Positions 13,841 to 21,881 of a DNA stretch of 37,417 bases are shown here, in pieces. A model generated the notes under the pieces. The model made no database searches, was not told the origin of the DNA, and worked only from the letters and a program-made list of their open reading frames with translations. The translations under genes and the position numbers were made by a program. Numbering within the stretch: the stretch's first letter is position 1; every line of letters begins with the position of its first letter. The stretch is from an uncultured Prevotella sp. (lineage in GTDB: Bacteria > Bacteroidota > Bacteroidia > Bacteroidales > Bacteroidaceae): assembly GCA_946184025.1 (NCBI GenBank), contig CAMHEA010000003.1, positions 1 through 37,417 of the forward strand. Reading direction: 5' to 3'.

Positions 13841-15451
13841 ATGAACAGAATTAGAAATTTTTCCCAGTGGCTGTCAACTTCGACGGCAATAATGCTGTTA
13901 GCACTTGTCGCATCGTGTAGCAGCAGTGACAATGACACAGAAGGAATCTGGGCGGAGCCTGTTGCACAATCCGCACCCCTACACTTCGTGGCACGATTGG
14001 AGCCCATGAGCAGTGATATTAACAATGCTAAAGCCATCAACCTCGGCGAAGATATCTGCGAGGATGCCGTGGAACCCGGCGCAAAGTACGGTGCTCCACG
14101 CCACATCATCGTTGCTCCTGATGAGGATGCCACGGAAATCGAAGCGAAATGGGCTGAAGGTGAGAAAGTGGGCCTCATCTATACGGTTGGTAATACAAAG
14201 TATCTGAGCGAAGCCAGAGTCGAGAGTGTCGCGGATAATGGTGAAGCCAGAATCGAAGGTTTTCTTGAATATGCCCCCACAGACAATACGCCAGTCAAGA
14301 TCGTCTACCCATACGCTGCTGCTGATAAGGATGAGGAGAGCGGTGTCAAGGCTGGCTATCTGAAGGATGGTCAGGATGGAACCATCGCTACAATCTCCAG
14401 CACGTTCGACGTGGCTACTGCCGACGGCTACCTTGACATTAACGGAACAGATGCCACTTTGAAGCAGAAGGTTGCACTCGAAAACCAGTATGCCATCCTA
14501 CGGCTGCGCTTCATCACTGCGGGTAGTTCTCCAATAAGCAATATCCACCGTCTCTATGTAAGCAACGAGTCTACTGACGAAGACATTATCATCGTCCATG
14601 GCAGCAACCTTGAAACCATCTATGTGGTCATGGAGCCGGTGAGCACTCAAACAACTCTTCGCTTTACCATCATTAGCGACGAGGCTACATATAGCAATAC
14701 CGCCTCGCTGCAAAGTCTCGAAGCAAGCAAATACTATAAATCCTCGTTGGGACTGAATATCACAGGTGCCGGTGCTGTCGACCTCGGCCTGCCCAGCGGC
14801 AGGTTATGGGCAACCTGCAATGTCGGTGCAGAAAAGGAAAACTATGCTCCTGAGGCTTATGGTGACTTCTTCGCCTGGGGCGAGACGACGGGGTATAGTA
14901 GTGCTAATAATCCTCCAACAGATGGTCGTTCTTTCTGCTGGGATGAATACACAAAATTCGGCACCCACAGCGATGCAGCTCCCGACTATGGTTTTATAAA
15001 GTACAACACAACCACTCCTACTCCCATACTCGAAGCCGCGAACGATGATGCCGCCTTCGTCAACTGGGGCAGAAGGTGGCGCATGCCGACGAAAACTGAG
15101 TTTGATGAGTTGCTCACGGCATATCCTGAAGTCGCAGATCCCGTTTCCGGCAAGTACAGAGCATGGCTTAACAACTACAATAGCACGGGTGTAGCTGGTC
15201 TTGCCTTCTACGATGCCTCAAACAACGTCTTGCTTTTCTTGCCCGCTGCGGGCTTACGTTACTTAAATAGTCTGAGTAATCAGACGACAGGAGGTCGCTA
15301 CTGGTCGAGTTCACTCTACCAGGATGATGTCCAGATTGCTTGGTACTTGAGTTTCAATAGGGATCCGAACTATTCCATTATGAGTAACAACGGCGGCCGT
15401 TTGTATGGTCGCTCTGTTCGCCCCATTGTCGCCGATAAGAGTACAATTTAA
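13841..15451 (+). CDS. Fimbrillin-like lipoprotein with C-terminal Fib_succ_major/DUF1566-type domain
   Basis: This 536-residue surface lipoprotein has a signal peptide ending 'LVASC' (Cys26). Residues about 45-305 resemble fimbrillin (Mfa/FimA-like) sandwich domains: 'WAEGEKVGLIYTVGN', 'KIVYPYAA', 'LENQYAILRLRF' and 'SLEASKYYKSSLGLN'. Residues 313-530 form a second domain opening 'VDLGLPSGRLWATCNVGA', with 'FAWGETTGY', 'WGRRWRMPTKTEFDELL', 'YWSSSLYQDD' and 'GRSVRPI'. This is the module seen at the C-terminus of many Bacteroidetes surface proteins. It is probably outer-membrane anchored and adhesive or fimbria-associated. No fimbrial assembly genes are nearby, and it is followed by its own terminator. 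Confidence 0.82.
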   Translation: MNRIRNFSQWLSTSTAIMLLALVASCSSSDNDTEGIWAEPVAQSAPLHFVARLEPMSSDINNAKAINLGEDICEDAVEPGAKYGAPRHIIVAPDEDATEIEAKWAEGEKVGLIYTVGNTKYLSEARVESVADNGEARIEGFLEYAPTDNTPVKIVYPYAAADKDEESGVKAGYLKDGQDGTIATISSTFDVATADGYLDINGTDATLKQKVALENQYAILRLRFITAGSSPISNIHRLYVSNESTDEDIIIVHGSNLETIYVVMEPVSTQTTLRFTIISDEATYSNTASLQSLEASKYYKSSLGLNITGAGAVDLGLPSGRLWATCNVGAEKENYAPEAYGDFFAWGETTGYSSANNPPTDGRSFCWDEYTKFGTHSDAAPDYGFIKYNTTTPTPILEAANDDAAFVNWGRRWRMPTKTEFDELLTAYPEVADPVSGKYRAWLNNYNSTGVAGLAFYDASNNVLLFLPAAGLRYLNSLSNQTTGGRYWSSSLYQDDVQIAWYLSFNRDPNYSIMSNNGGRLYGRSVRPIVADKSTI

Positions 15452-15494
15452 GAGAATTGTAATATTTTAATACTTAATCTTTTATAGTTTGAAG

Positions 15495-15527
15495 CTGCCG
15501 CTGTTGTGATGACAGCGGCAGTTTTTT
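15495..15527 (+). terminator. Intrinsic terminator
   Basis: CTGCCGCTGT (15495-15504) pairs perfectly with ACAGCGGCAG (15512-15521) over a 7-nt loop, followed by TTTTTT. It lies 43 nt after the fimbrillin-like gene. Confidence 0.95.
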
Positions 15528-15641
15528 GAATATTCTCATGGTGAAAGGTACTTGGCAATGCTCGGATCCCCCAAAAAATTGTCTAAAAGATATGGATACG
15601 ATGTAGGGTGTATATTGCACTGGCTTTATTCCAGAAAAAGA

Positions 15642-17255
15642 TTACTCCCGCAAGGCTTTCTGCTTATCGGATATTAGTTCTTTGCTTTCCAGCAGGCTGA
15701 CGGCTTTCTTGACAATGTCGCTCTGCTCGTTCCATACCTTGAAGTATTCGTTCATGCCCCAAAGGTCGCGCACGATGAGTGCCTTGAGTTGGTGGGTGAG
15801 ATAGGGAAGGGTGCGCAGGCGTTCCTCATCGTCCTTGGGACGTACGTCTTGTTTGTCGCCTTCGGCCATGATGTCGTCGAGGAGCGAGGTCGGAACGGTG
15901 AAGGTGGCGTTGAAATCGTCGAAGGTCTTATACCGTTTCTTGAGTTCCTTGCGGTGCCGGTCTATGTATTTCAGGCTCTGGTTGATAACGATGTTCTTGA
16001 CCATAAGCTGTCGATGGAACTTGGTATATTTCAAGGTGTCGAGCGGAACAAACTCGTCAGGCATGATGCCTCCGCCTCCGTAGACGGTACGATGCAGCCG
16101 GAGGGTTTCGAAACGGAGGGAATCCGCAAAGTGGATACTGTCGCGGTTGGTCAGTTCCCCGCGTTTAAGCCGGTTCTCGATGTCTTTCTGATAGTCGGCC
16201 TTCTCGCCTTTCTTGTAAGGCTTTTGTATACAGCGGCCACTGGGCGTGTAGTAGTGGGCGATGGTGAGGCGTATCATGGAGCCGTCCGGGAGGTCAAGGG
16301 GGCGTTGCACGAGCCCTTTTCCGAAAGAGCGGCGACCGACGACGGTACCGCGGTCATGGTCTTGGAAAGCTCCGGTTATGATTTCTGCGGCCGAGGCGGA
16401 ATACTCGTCGATGAGCACGGTGACGGGGAGCGAGCGCAGTTTGCCACGTCCATGGGCGCGGTATTCGTTGTGTCTCACCTTGCGTCCTTCGGTATAGACA
16501 ATCATGTCGCCATCTTCAAGAAATTCGTTCATCACGCGCACGGCACTCTCCAGATAGCCGCCACCGTTGTCCTGAAGGTCCAGGATGAGGTGTTCCATGC
16601 CTTGTGCGCGAAGGGAGTCAACGGCTCCCATGAACTCGTCGTAGGTTTTGGCACCGAAACTCTCAATACGGATGTAGCCGATGCGTGGCCGAATCATGTA
16701 GGATGCGTTGATGGAGTGGACGGGTATCTTGTCGCGCTTAACCATGAACGTGAGCGGTTCTGTCACGCCGCGGCGCACAATGCCGAGCTTCACCATGGTA
16801 CCCTTCTTTCCACGCAGGCGTTTCATAATTTCAGTGCGGGCCATCTTCACGCCGGCAATGAGCGTGTCGTTGACCATGACGATGCGGTCGCCGGCTTGGA
16901 TGCCCACTTTCTCTGACGGGCCGTTCACGGTAGGCTGTACTACGAGCAACGTGTCTTCGACCATGTTGAATTGTACGCCGATACCTTCAAAGTCGCCTTG
17001 CAGCGGTTCGTTCATGGCCTTGGTCTCCTTGGCATCGGTATAGTTGGAGTGGGGATCAAGCTTCTCGAGCATGCCACGGATGGCATCTTCCACCAGTCGC
17101 TCTTCGTCGACGGAGTCCACATAGAGGTTGTTGATGGCCACCTCGGCCATCTGTAGCTTTCTCAGCGGGCTGTTGCCCCCGAGGTTAAGATGTATCTGTG
17201 CCATGCCCTGCATGGTGATGAGCAGGCAGAGGGCTGTAAGGGTCTTTCTTTTCAT
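15642..17255 (-). CDS. S41 family C-terminal processing peptidase
   Basis: This 537-residue tail-specific (CtpA/Prc-like) serine protease has a signal peptide (MKRKTLTALCLLITMQGMAQ) and is therefore probably periplasmic. A PDZ domain covers about residues 85-175 ('GDFEGIGVQFNMVEDTLLVVQP', 'GIQAGDRIVMVND'). The protease core follows: 'YIRIESFGAKTYDEF' and 'HLILDLQDNGGGYL'. The catalytic serine is probably Ser286 ('YSASAAE') and the lysine Lys313 ('RRSFGKGLVQ'). A C-terminal region of about 190 residues is helical and charged. The ATG overlaps the coaD stop by 4 nt (17252-17255), so the two are translationally coupled. Such enzymes trim or degrade envelope proteins; the substrate here is unknown. 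Confidence 0.92.
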   Translation of the reverse strand: MKRKTLTALCLLITMQGMAQIHLNLGGNSPLRKLQMAEVAINNLYVDSVDEERLVEDAIRGMLEKLDPHSNYTDAKETKAMNEPLQGDFEGIGVQFNMVEDTLLVVQPTVNGPSEKVGIQAGDRIVMVNDTLIAGVKMARTEIMKRLRGKKGTMVKLGIVRRGVTEPLTFMVKRDKIPVHSINASYMIRPRIGYIRIESFGAKTYDEFMGAVDSLRAQGMEHLILDLQDNGGGYLESAVRVMNEFLEDGDMIVYTEGRKVRHNEYRAHGRGKLRSLPVTVLIDEYSASAAEIITGAFQDHDRGTVVGRRSFGKGLVQRPLDLPDGSMIRLTIAHYYTPSGRCIQKPYKKGEKADYQKDIENRLKRGELTNRDSIHFADSLRFETLRLHRTVYGGGGIMPDEFVPLDTLKYTKFHRQLMVKNIVINQSLKYIDRHRKELKKRYKTFDDFNATFTVPTSLLDDIMAEGDKQDVRPKDDEERLRTLPYLTHQLKALIVRDLWGMNEYFKVWNEQSDIVKKAVSLLESKELISDKQKALRE

Positions 17256-17710
17256 TGCTTGTCGGATTGGGGAAGGAAGATGCTGACATCGCGTCCAAAG
17301 TGGCGAAGTTCTCTTACTAAACTGGAGGAAACGGCCGACAAATGCGGTTCTGCCAACAGCAGCAGGGTTTCCACTCCACTCAGTTGGCGGTTGATGTCGG
17401 CTTGTTCGCGTTCGTATTCAAAGTCTTTCACCGTCCTTACACCTTTTATGATATATCGGGCACCTTCGGCCTGGGCAAAGTCCACGGCCAGGCCATGGAA
17501 AACCTTTACCTCCACGCGGGGTTCTTTGGCGTAGAGGTGTCGGATGGCAGCAACGCGTTCGTCGGCTGCCGTCATGTCTGGTTTGTGCACGTTGTCGCCT
17601 ACCACGCCAATAACAATCCTGTCAAAGAGCGGCAGTGCGCGTCTGACAATGCTGTCGTGCCCGATGGTAAAGGGATCGAAAGTCCCCACGAAGATACCTG
17701 TTCTTTCCAT
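17252..17710 (-). CDS. coaD: Phosphopantetheine adenylyltransferase
   Basis: This 152-residue enzyme catalyses the fourth step of coenzyme A synthesis: 4'-phosphopantetheine + ATP to dephospho-CoA. The nucleotidyltransferase motif 'GTFDPFTIGH' lies at residues 9-18 and the second nucleotide motif 'VSSSLVREL' near 126-134. 'IIKGVRTVKDFEYE' is the substrate-binding region. Thr replaces the more common Ser in GSFDPxT. The start at 17710 lies 14 nt after the stop of the specificity-subunit gene. With no promoter visible between them, coaD may now depend on read-through from the restriction-modification genes or on a promoter inside them. The S41 protease follows with a 4-nt overlap. Confidence 0.93.
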   Translation of the reverse strand: MERTGIFVGTFDPFTIGHDSIVRRALPLFDRIVIGVVGDNVHKPDMTAADERVAAIRHLYAKEPRVEVKVFHGLAVDFAQAEGARYIIKGVRTVKDFEYEREQADINRQLSGVETLLLLAEPHLSAVSSSLVRELRHFGRDVSIFLPQSDKQ

Positions 17711-17724
17711 ATTCTATTTTTTTA

Positions 17725-18729
17725 TTAAAGGGAAGAAGAATACGCCAATCCTTTCATATAATCCTCCATATAATTCCAATCAGGTTTTTCATTTGAATCT
17801 ATAGGAAGTTTTATCAGTGAAGCTGGCATCCGTTTAGGTCTCCATTTTCTTCCATAGGCCCAGCGAAATTGCTCTTTTTCAATCAGTGTTGCAAGAAAGA
17901 GAGCAATATATTTCGTCATGGGACGATCTTTAAGGTAGAGAGGGTTTACATCATGGGAGCATGTGAACGCTTTTTCTTGGTAAAATGCATATCCAATAGA
18001 ACCATTATTGGAGACTGTCAGACAATTTCCTTTAAAAATCTTTTGTTCAAGATCCTGATTAGGCTCTTGCCCTGTCTTACTTGCTCTTTCGATGTCTTGT
18101 AAGGCATAGAAACCTGTGATTCCATTATTCGTGTCAGTCGCCCCAATAAAAGGAATTTCATGGCCGCTGGAAAAATCTGGTTTCTTATTATAGAATCCTT
18201 TTCTTATATCAAAAACTTCATCATAACGGAACCATTTCCATTTATGACAATCGGTTAAAATATGATGTGTTCCTATACGATCAGAAGAGGGCTTTATCAT
18301 ATTCTTTGAATAGACCCAATCTGGAATGTCTTCTTTTTCAGGTATCAAAATGTCATCAAAAGTGCTATTCGCTTCTCTTGAATGAGAGTGGTAACGGAAC
18401 CGATTGTGTTGAAAAACAGCACAATAGAAGAGTTTTTCTTGTAGAGACATCGGATTCTTGGGGCATAAGACTTTAATGTTTTGTGCTGTGTAGAATGGGG
18501 CTGGTTGAACAAAGGATGCTAATAAATAAGAACCTCCCATTGTTACAGTAATGAGGCCAGCAGGGAATGGTTCTGTATCTCTGTATCTTTGCACTTTTGC
18601 CATAAATCCATTATTCGTGGAGCCTCTGCTGATAAAATTGATACCAGTTTCATCTGTTGACATTTCCATCTTGGAAAAGTCAAACTGATTTCCATATCGA
18701 ATATGAAATAAGTCTTTTACCGGTTTCAT
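17725..18729 (-). CDS. Restriction-modification specificity (S) subunit, BcgI-B/HsdS-like
   Basis: This 334-residue protein has two target-recognition half-domains. The first (1-about 150) starts 'VKDLFHIRYGNQFDFSKM' and holds 'INFISRGSTNNGFMAKV'. The second (about 165-325) starts 'WKWFRYDEVFDIRKGFYNKKP' and holds 'IPFIGATDTNNGITGFY', 'GNCLTVSNNGSIGYAFYQ' and 'RKWRPKRM'. The paired layout means each half reads one part of a split DNA target. The size is close to BcgI subunit B. Codon use and base composition are AT-rich like the partner gene upstream, and unlike coaD. The gap to the partner is 18 nt, with GGAAAGGAAG before the ATG. A type I HsdS role is the alternative, but no hsdR is in the window. 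Confidence 0.85.
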   Translation of the reverse strand: MKPVKDLFHIRYGNQFDFSKMEMSTDETGINFISRGSTNNGFMAKVQRYRDTEPFPAGLITVTMGGSYLLASFVQPAPFYTAQNIKVLCPKNPMSLQEKLFYCAVFQHNRFRYHSHSREANSTFDDILIPEKEDIPDWVYSKNMIKPSSDRIGTHHILTDCHKWKWFRYDEVFDIRKGFYNKKPDFSSGHEIPFIGATDTNNGITGFYALQDIERASKTGQEPNQDLEQKIFKGNCLTVSNNGSIGYAFYQEKAFTCSHDVNPLYLKDRPMTKYIALFLATLIEKEQFRWAYGRKWRPKRMPASLIKLPIDSNEKPDWNYMEDYMKGLAYSSSL

Positions 18730-18747
18730 CTTTTCTTCCTTTCCATG

Positions 18748-20589
18748 CTATTCTTCTATACCGCTAAGTAACTTGAATGCTGCATATTCTTTGATTTTCT
18801 TTAAAAAATCCGTTTCACTTAGAGTCGAATAGTCCGTTTCCATATATGCTTCAGCACACCATTCGTCTTCTGCCGTGACTTCATGCCTGACAGAGAGCCC
18901 CTCAATTTCATCCTCCGCTTGATAAGCAGACACCCATTTCTTATGAATGGTGTTTTTAAAAAGACCATGTGCATCAATTCTTCCTTGGTGCTTTCGCTTT
19001 TCAAAGCCATCATCTTTAAAATATCCGAACCATGTCTTTCTTCCTTTGTTTGGCTTGTTGGCCTCCCATACCATGATGCATGTTACTACCCCTACAGGAT
19101 AGAAAAGATCATCAGGCATTGACAAGACGGCCTTTAAGTGATGTTTTTCTAATAAGTCTTGTTTTACGACATGTAATTCTTTCTCATCTTTGATGGCGCA
19201 GCTCATCTGTACAATGGCGACAACGCGTCCATTTTGTGGTGCAACAACTTCTAACGCGTGTTGTATAAAGCGCATTTGTTCTGCAGTGCCTACATCGTAT
19301 GGAGGATTAAGGAAAGATACCGTTGGCTTATGATTATGCAAAACCTCTTCCTTGGTTTGGAAACAGTCTCCGCAATAAATATTGCTTTTGCCGTCACCTC
19401 TCAGCATCATGTTGGAACAAGCATAGGTATACATGCTCGGTCTCATTTCAACCCCTATTAGTTGTTGGGTACGAATACTTTTGAATCTTTCTGAATTATG
19501 TCCTGCTTTCCTGAACATTCTTTTCATACCAGCAACTAAAAACCCCGCAGTTCCACAACAAGGGTCATAGAGGACATCATATTCATTTAGTCCTGCTAAA
19601 TCGCAAAAGAGGTCTGTTATATGAAAGGGAGTAAGCACTAATCCTTGCTTTTGTTCACTACCTGCATATCGGATGAATTCCGTGTAGAATCGTCCTAAAA
19701 CGTCGTATCCGGAATGCTCCATGGTTGTTAACGGATAGACATTTTTATGTAGATAGTCAATCATTTCTTTTAGAACTTCTAATGTGGAAAATTCCTTTTT
19801 ATTCTTTTTGTTCTTTATCCGTGTTTGAGTAAATAGCGGGTCATTTTGAATCTTTCGCAGTTCTCCTAACATGGCATCCTTATTTCGGACACTATTGGTT
19901 GTTAGTGTCACCTCTATGGCTGCCATCATTTGCTGGCTTAAAAGCTTAATGGTTGGAGATACCTTATAACTGAGTCTGAATCCTTCGTCAATTAGCGAAA
20001 GCAGGATTGCACTGACCATGGTATTGCGCATGGTCTCGGAAATGGAATAATTGTTGTATTCCTCGTTCAATTCAATTGCCTTTTTGACAATGTCTATATT
20101 CCTTAAATTTTCTGCAAATTGTTCATTTTGGAATAAATGCAGATAAGCATTAATCGAAAGTAATTTCTGATCTGCCAATTCTGTTGGAGATGATATACCT
20201 TTTTTCCATAAAAAGTGAGAAACTCGCAACTCTTCAATACGTTCACCACTGACAGCAATAGCTAAAACATCAAAATCTGAGCATAGGGTTTTTGCATAGT
20301 GGAGAATACCGTCAACAGCAAAGTCTTTTGGATTATCTCTGTTAGGACTTTCATGTTGAACAGGTAAGGCTTTACATTCAATGATTATCAAATATCGGCT
20401 GTCTGTCGGGAATGTGATGATGAAGTCTGGAGCTCCCTTCCCCTTTTTCCCCGTTTTAGAAGCTCCGTTTAAGAGCAAAGAGATTTTCCGTGTGGATGTT
20501 CTTTGCTCTTCTTGCTTGATAGATTTGTAGAGGGCGTCATTTCTAAAATGCTCTCTTACTAAAGCTTCTGTCAGTCTTTCATTTGCCAT
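18748..20589 (-). CDS. BcgI-like fused endonuclease and N6-adenine methyltransferase
   Basis: This 613-residue R-M fusion has an N-terminal PD-(D/E)xK-type nuclease motif: Pro54-Asp55 in 'APDFIITF' and Glu71-x-Lys73 in 'IIIECKA'. A helical middle region covers about 120-290. The N6-adenine methylase domain then shows 'LTPFHITDLFCD' (319-330), SAM motif I 'DPCCGTAGF' (342-350) and catalytic 'NPPY' (428-431). With the S subunit it would methylate and, if unmodified, cut on both sides of a split target, as BcgI (A about 637 aa, B about 341 aa) does. The start at 20589 is chosen because the family-like N-terminus begins there and a -7 box lies 17 nt upstream; the frame stays open into ruvB. The region is clearly more AT-rich than the neighbouring genes, which suggests acquisition. 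Confidence 0.87.
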   Translation of the reverse strand: MANERLTEALVREHFRNDALYKSIKQEEQRTSTRKISLLLNGASKTGKKGKGAPDFIITFPTDSRYLIIIECKALPVQHESPNRDNPKDFAVDGILHYAKTLCSDFDVLAIAVSGERIEELRVSHFLWKKGISSPTELADQKLLSINAYLHLFQNEQFAENLRNIDIVKKAIELNEEYNNYSISETMRNTMVSAILLSLIDEGFRLSYKVSPTIKLLSQQMMAAIEVTLTTNSVRNKDAMLGELRKIQNDPLFTQTRIKNKKNKKEFSTLEVLKEMIDYLHKNVYPLTTMEHSGYDVLGRFYTEFIRYAGSEQKQGLVLTPFHITDLFCDLAGLNEYDVLYDPCCGTAGFLVAGMKRMFRKAGHNSERFKSIRTQQLIGVEMRPSMYTYACSNMMLRGDGKSNIYCGDCFQTKEEVLHNHKPTVSFLNPPYDVGTAEQMRFIQHALEVVAPQNGRVVAIVQMSCAIKDEKELHVVKQDLLEKHHLKAVLSMPDDLFYPVGVVTCIMVWEANKPNKGRKTWFGYFKDDGFEKRKHQGRIDAHGLFKNTIHKKWVSAYQAEDEIEGLSVRHEVTAEDEWCAEAYMETDYSTLSETDFLKKIKEYAAFKLLSGIEE

Positions 20590-20606
20590 GTTTGATATCT
20601 TTTTTG

Positions 20607-20614
20607 CAAAAATA
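20607..20614 (-). promoter_or_regulatory. -7 box of the restriction-modification genes
   Basis: TATTTTTG on the minus strand lies 17 nt before the ATG at 20589. A TTTC at 20638-20635, 20 nt upstream, could be a weak -33 element. It lies between the ruvB stop and the R-M start. Confidence 0.55.
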
Positions 20615-20656
20615 AGAAAAAAGCGGGATATTCTGAAAAGTCCGAAGGAAAGTTTT

Positions 20657-21691
20657 TTATCCGAAGATGTCGGGCTCCATGATGTTGCCGCCATAGGGAT
20701 TGCGCCCCAAGTGGTCGTAGGCGAGTTTGGTGGCCATGCGTCCACGGGAGGTTCGTTTGATGAATCCCTCCATGATGAGGAACGGTTCGTAGACCTCCTC
20801 CACGGTTCCGCTGTCTTCACCGATGGCAGTGGCGATGGTACTCACACCCACTGGCCCACCCCGGAACTTGTCGATGATGGTCAGGAGAATCTTGTTGTCA
20901 ATCTCGTCGAGCCCGTAGCGGTCTATGTTGAGGCTCTGCAGTGCGATGCGTGCAATGTCGAGGTCAATGCGGCCGCTTCCCTTCACTTGTGCAAAGTCGC
21001 GGACACGCCGCAACAGGGCGTTGGCGATACGCGGCGTACCGCGTGAACGACGCGAAATCTCGTTGGCCGCGTCGTCGTCGATGGGTACCCGTAAGATGGA
21101 GGCAGACCGCCGGATGATGCGTGCCAGTGTCTCCGGGTCGTAGTATTCCAGATGCAGGTTGATGCCGAAGCGTGCCCGCAGGGGAGCCGTGAGCAGACCG
21201 CTGCGCGTGGTGGCTCCCACCAGCGTGAACGGGTTCAGGTCTATCTGTATGGAGCGTGCCGACGGACCTTTGTCAATCATAATGTCAATGCGATAGTCTT
21301 CCATGGCGGAGTACAGGTATTCCTCCACGACAGGCGAGAGACGGTGTATCTCGTCGATGAATAACACGTCGTTGGGTTCCAGCGAGGTCAGGATTCCGGC
21401 CAGGTCGCCCGGTTTGTCAAGCACCGGACCGCTGGTGATCTTGAATCCCACGCCCAGTTCTGAGGCGATGATGTTCGAGAGCGTCGTCTTTCCCAGTCCT
21501 GGCGGGCCATGGAGAAGCGTGTGGTCGAGCGGTTCTCCGCGATATTTGGCGGCTTCTACGAATACTTCGAGGTTCTCCACCACCTTCTGCTGTCCGCTGA
21601 AGTCGGAGAACCGAAGCGGACGGAGGGCGTTTTCGAAGTCTTTCTCGGCATTCGAGAGCCGTTCCTGTCTGATGTCGAAGTCGTCTTGCAT
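20657..21691 (-). CDS. ruvB: Holliday junction branch migration ATPase RuvB
   Basis: This 344-residue AAA+ motor of the RuvAB complex drives Holliday junction migration. '[11 protein letters not shown]' opens the protein. Walker A is 'GPPGLGKT' (62-69), Walker B 'LFIDEIH' (about 110-116), sensor 1 'LVGATTRSG', the arginine finger region 'LRARFG' and sensor 2 '[19 protein letters not shown]'. The C-terminal winged helix carries '[29 protein letters not shown]' and 'RTSRGR'. The start at 21691 gives the usual length; upstream codons are leader. A -7 box lies at 21779-21772. The R-M genes follow after 67 nt. Confidence 0.96.
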   Translation of the reverse strand: MQDDFDIRQERLSNAEKDFENALRPLRFSDFSGQQKVVENLEVFVEAAKYRGEPLDHTLLHGPPGLGKTTLSNIIASELGVGFKITSGPVLDKPGDLAGILTSLEPNDVLFIDEIHRLSPVVEEYLYSAMEDYRIDIMIDKGPSARSIQIDLNPFTLVGATTRSGLLTAPLRARFGINLHLEYYDPETLARIIRRSASILRVPIDDDAANEISRRSRGTPRIANALLRRVRDFAQVKGSGRIDLDIARIALQSLNIDRYGLDEIDNKILLTIIDKFRGGPVGVSTIATAIGEDSGTVEEVYEPFLIMEGFIKRTSRGRMATKLAYDHLGRNPYGGNIMEPDIFG

Positions 21692-21771
21692 CTTTTCTTG
21701 TTCTTTTGCTGTGCCTTGTCGCAGGAACATCAAGAGTGTTGCGTTCCCTGCGAGCCTTTTCTTACAAGTTG

Positions 21772-21779
21772 CAAATATA
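21772..21779 (-). promoter_or_regulatory. -7 box of ruvB
   Basis: TATATTTG on the minus strand, 80 nt before the ruvB ATG. No clear -33 element was found at 19-21 nt. Confidence 0.5.
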
Positions 21780-21844
21780 AGCATTTATTCTGGATTGCTG
21801 GTAAAAATATGCATCAAAAAGTCGGCTCTTTCAGAAGAAATGCC

Positions 21845-21852
21845 TATATTTG
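21845..21852 (+). promoter_or_regulatory. -7 box of the GH2 gene
   Basis: TATATTTG lies 29 nt before the ATG at 21882, divergent from the ruvB box 65 nt away. Again no consensus TTTG lies at the expected distance, so an activator may be needed. Confidence 0.5.
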
Positions 21853-21881
21853 CAACAAATAACGAGATACGAGAATCGACT

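Noticed and set aside
17725-20589. Type I (HsdM/HsdS) assignment of the R-M pair
   Set aside because: The methylase carries an N-terminal nuclease motif and no hsdR is in the window; BcgI-like is the better fit, though a remote hsdR cannot be excluded.
18748-20820. The R-M gene starting at 20820 within ruvB
   Set aside because: The first 77 codons would overlap ruvB in another frame and look unlike protein; the family-like start and -7 box place the ATG at 20589.
21303-21881. GH2 gene extended to 21303
   Set aside because: The extension overlaps ruvB in antisense, and the signal peptide begins at 21882.
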